Notes under the pieces: model-generated
What the model was told of the DNA's origin: nothing
The model's input: only the letters and a program-made list of their open reading frames with translations
Database searches by the model: none
Assembly (NCBI RefSeq): GCF_051628905.1
Contig: NZ_CP157575.1
Coordinates: 2,356,001 to 2,420,000 of the forward strand
From: Asaia sp037151935
GTDB lineage: Bacteria > Pseudomonadota > Alphaproteobacteria > Acetobacterales > Acetobacteraceae
Length of the DNA stretch: 64,000 nt
Direction of reading: 5' to 3'
Shown here: positions 61,979 to 64,000 of the stretch, piece after piece
Layout of the letters: every line of letters starts with the position of its first letter
How positions within the stretch are numbered: position 1 is the first letter of the stretch
Made by a program: the position numbers and the translations under genes

Positions 61979-63271
61979 ATGTCGGTCGAGATTAAGGTGC
62001 CGGTTCTCGGTGAAAGTGTCACCTCGGCGACGATTACCCGCTGGCTCAAGCAACCCGGGCAGGCGGTGGCCGCAGACGAGTCCGTCGTCGAACTGGAAAC
62101 CGACAAGATCAGCGTCGAAGTACCCGCGCCTCAGGCTGGCGTACTGGGCAATGATCTGATGGCCACGGGCGCTGAAGTGGCCGTTGGCAGCGTTCTCGGC
62201 ACACTCGATCCGAATGGCAAGGCCAGCGCGGTAGCGCCGGCAGCAGCCCCTTCTGGGGAAGTTTCATCCAAGGCAGCGCCTGCTGCTCCGCAAGCCCCAA
62301 AGGCCGTGCGCGAGCCCATGCCCGCGGCAGCCCGGCTGATGGCGGAAGAGCAGATTGCGCCGGGCAGCCTTACCGAAGGTACCGGGCTCGATGGGCGCGT
62401 CACCAAGGGAGATGTGATTGCCCGCATGGAGCAGAACCCTGCGACAGCACCGGCCTCGCCAGGCGCCATGCCCGAGACACCAGCGCAATTCGCTCCTGCT
62501 GCGGCCCCTTCGTCGCCCTCTCCGGCAGTGGCCAGTGCTTTGGCCGCGCTGCTCGGCAAGAATGAGCAGGATAGCCGCGAGCAGCGCGTGCCCATGACGC
62601 GCCTGCGCCAGACAATCGCCCGTCGTCTGAAAGACGCGCAGAACACAGCCGCCATTCTGACCACTTTCAACGAAGTGGATATGAGCGCAGCCAAGGCCCT
62701 GCGTGCAGAATATCGTGAGGTTTTCGAGAAAAAGCACGGGGTGAAGCTTGGCTTCATGTCGATCTTCGCGCGCGCCTGCATCAAGGCCTTGCAGGAATTT
62801 CCGGCTATCAATTCGACAATCGATGGCGATGACATTCTCTATCGCCGCTTCGTCAATCTCGGCATTGCTGTCGGAAGCGAGCGCGGGCTGGTCGTGCCGG
62901 TGTTGCACGATGCCGACCAGATGAGCTTTGCCGAACTCGAGCGCCATATCAACGATTATGGCACACGCGCCCGTGCGGGCACGCTTAAGCTCGATGAGCT
63001 GTCTCGTGGTACGTTCTCGATCACCAATGGCGGGGTGTTCGGCTCGCTGCTCTCCACCCCGATCCTGAACCCGCCGCAATCGGCCATTCTGGGCATGCAT
63101 GCCATTCAGGATCGCCCGGTGGCGGTCGATGGGCAGGTGGTGATTCGTCCGATGATGTATGTCGCGCTGTCTTACGATCATCGCATGGTCGATGGCCGCG
63201 AGGCGGTGAGCTTCCTGGTGCGCGTCAAGCAATACGTGGAAGATCCGCGCCGCCTGCTTCTCGATGTCTGA
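61979..63271 (+). CDS. sucB: Dihydrolipoyllysine-residue succinyltransferase, E2 of 2-oxoglutarate dehydrogenase
   Basis: E2 core of the 2-oxoglutarate dehydrogenase complex, 430 residues. The lipoyl domain is at residues 1-77 with the lipoyl Lys in ELETDKISVEV (residue 43). An Ala/Pro linker precedes the subunit-binding domain at about 110-145 (includes AARLMAEEQIA). The catalytic domain follows, with the active-site His in SYDHRMVDGREA near the C-terminus. Adjacent ATGs exist at 61,976 and 61,979; AAAGGGAG is better spaced for the second. sucA is expected outside this segment. The dihydrolipoyl dehydrogenase gene follows. Confidence 0.95.
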   Translation: MSVEIKVPVLGESVTSATITRWLKQPGQAVAADESVVELETDKISVEVPAPQAGVLGNDLMATGAEVAVGSVLGTLDPNGKASAVAPAAAPSGEVSSKAAPAAPQAPKAVREPMPAAARLMAEEQIAPGSLTEGTGLDGRVTKGDVIARMEQNPATAPASPGAMPETPAQFAPAAAPSSPSPAVASALAALLGKNEQDSREQRVPMTRLRQTIARRLKDAQNTAAILTTFNEVDMSAAKALRAEYREVFEKKHGVKLGFMSIFARACIKALQEFPAINSTIDGDDILYRRFVNLGIAVGSERGLVVPVLHDADQMSFAELERHINDYGTRARAGTLKLDELSRGTFSITNGGVFGSLLSTPILNPPQSAILGMHAIQDRPVAVDGQVVIRPMMYVALSYDHRMVDGREAVSFLVRVKQYVEDPRRLLLDV

Positions 63272-63287
63272 TAGGAAAGAGACCGCC

Positions 63288-64000
63288 ATGCCGGAGAGTT
63301 TTGAGTTCGACCTGGCCGTTATCGGCGCTGGCCCTGGCGGTTATGTCTGTGCGCTCAAGGCCGCGCAGCGCGGTCTGAAGGTGCTGTGCGTCGACCGGCG
63401 TGAAACACCTGGCGGCACCTGCCTTAATGTCGGCTGTATACCGTCGAAGGCATTACTGCACAGCTCCGAGCGGTTGCACGGAGCCGAGACTGAATTTGCG
63501 GCACTGGGCATCGACGGTGTTTCGCCGAAGCTTAATCTGGGCAAGATGATGGCCCGCAAGGAGCGTGTGGTCGGCGATACCGTCAAGGGTATTGGCTATC
63601 TCTTTCGCAAGAACAACGTCACCTTCAAGGTTGGCGAAGCAACGCTGACAGGGCCGCATGGCCTGTCGATCAACGGTGAGAGCGTGACGGCGCAGTCGAT
63701 CGTGATTGCAACGGGCAGTGCACCCGTCGCGCTGCCGGGTCTTGCTTTTGACGAAAAGCGCGTCGTGTCGTCGACTGGTGCTCTGTCTCTCGACTCTGTG
63801 CCCAAGCGTCTTGCCGTGATCGGTGCCGGTGTGATCGGCCTCGAACTGGGTAGCGTCTGGAAGCGCCTCGGCAGTGAGGTGACGATCATCGAATATGGCG
63901 ATCATATTGCCCCCGGTTTCGACCGTGGGCTCGGGCGCCAGTTTCAGCGTTCGCTTGAAAAGCTCGGCCTCAAATTCCGCCTTTCAACACGTGTCACCAA
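63288..64000 (+). CDS. lpd: Dihydrolipoyl dehydrogenase (E3), cut by window end
   Basis: E3 flavoprotein of the 2-oxoacid dehydrogenase complexes; the first 237 codons are in the window. FAD motif VIGAGPGGYVCALKAA starts at about residue 11. The redox disulfide pair is in GGTCLNVGCIPSKALL. The NAD-binding motif VIGAGVIGLELGSVW is at about 178-192. The ATG lies 16 bp after the sucB stop, with GGAAAGAG before it. Incomplete at the right edge but otherwise intact. Shared E3 for SucAB and possibly pyruvate dehydrogenase. Confidence 0.95.
   Translation, partial: MPESFEFDLAVIGAGPGGYVCALKAAQRGLKVLCVDRRETPGGTCLNVGCIPSKALLHSSERLHGAETEFAALGIDGVSPKLNLGKMMARKERVVGDTVKGIGYLFRKNNVTFKVGEATLTGPHGLSINGESVTAQSIVIATGSAPVALPGLAFDEKRVVSSTGALSLDSVPKRLAVIGAGVIGLELGSVWKRLGSEVTIIEYGDHIAPGFDRGLGRQFQRSLEKLGLKFRLSTRVT

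Overview
The window looks like the chromosome of an acetic acid bacterium (Acetobacteraceae, Alphaproteobacteria), possibly Asaia-like. The strongest sign is a three-gene periplasmic flavin dehydrogenase (small subunit, FAD subunit, triheme cytochrome c), the sldSLC/gndSLC/kgdSLC type of enzyme those bacteria use for oxidative fermentation. It is joined by many Gfo/Idh, SDR and aldo-keto oxidoreductases and GC-rich coding DNA. Succinate dehydrogenase (sdhCDAB) and 2-oxoglutarate dehydrogenase genes (sucB, lpd) argue against Gluconobacter, which lacks a complete TCA cycle. A chemoreceptor suggests a motile cell. Genus assignment is inference.

Layout. 0.2-2.4 kb: a WYL regulator with a VOC protein, then a LacI regulator. 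2.6-11.7 kb: a polyol region with the membrane dehydrogenase, a second LacI regulator, an IolE-like dehydratase, two Gfo/Idh enzymes and an IolG-like inositol dehydrogenase; it probably couples periplasmic oxidation to cytoplasmic cyclitol or sugar catabolism. 11.7-15.6 kb: an AT-richer accessory stretch with a fourth Gfo/Idh enzyme, a Tat-exported gluconolactonase-like protein and a small monooxygenase. 15.7-20.9 kb: small redox genes around a LysR and an HxlR regulator. 20.9-23.4 kb: an exported DUF1501/DUF1800 pair. 23.6-24.3 kb: gmk.

24.4-31.8 kb: two closely similar MHS-family (citrate/organic acid type) MFS transporters on either side of a chemoreceptor, the second translationally coupled to an OprP/O-like porin. 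A decayed 3' fragment of a second sdhB lies just before this transporter-porin block, and the intact sdhB lies just after it. 31.9-35.4 kb: sdhCDAB on the minus strand. 35.6-45.7 kb: zapE, a TonB-dependent siderophore receptor with a Fur-like dyad, an M3 peptidase, a YigZ protein, a polytopic membrane protein, twenty perfect copies of a 7-bp repeat, and radA. 45.9-47.4 kb: mlaF and mlaE.

47.6-53.9 kb is the most interesting part: a phage-shock (Psp) locus with pspF divergent from pspA and pspB. Three exported beta-rich (toast-rack-like) proteins follow pspB with overlapping or near-overlapping genes. Two of them carry one membrane segment and then a cytoplasmic tail closely resembling the C-terminus of PspC, although no ordinary PspC is present. 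I read them as PspC substitutes with a periplasmic sensor domain.

54.0-64.0 kb: a DEAD-box RNA helicase behind a long structured leader, a UDP-glucose-type dehydrogenase, an exported unknown, a Bcr/CflA efflux pump, xylulokinase, sucB and the start of lpd, which runs off the window. I saw no rRNA, tRNA, CRISPR array or insertion sequence.
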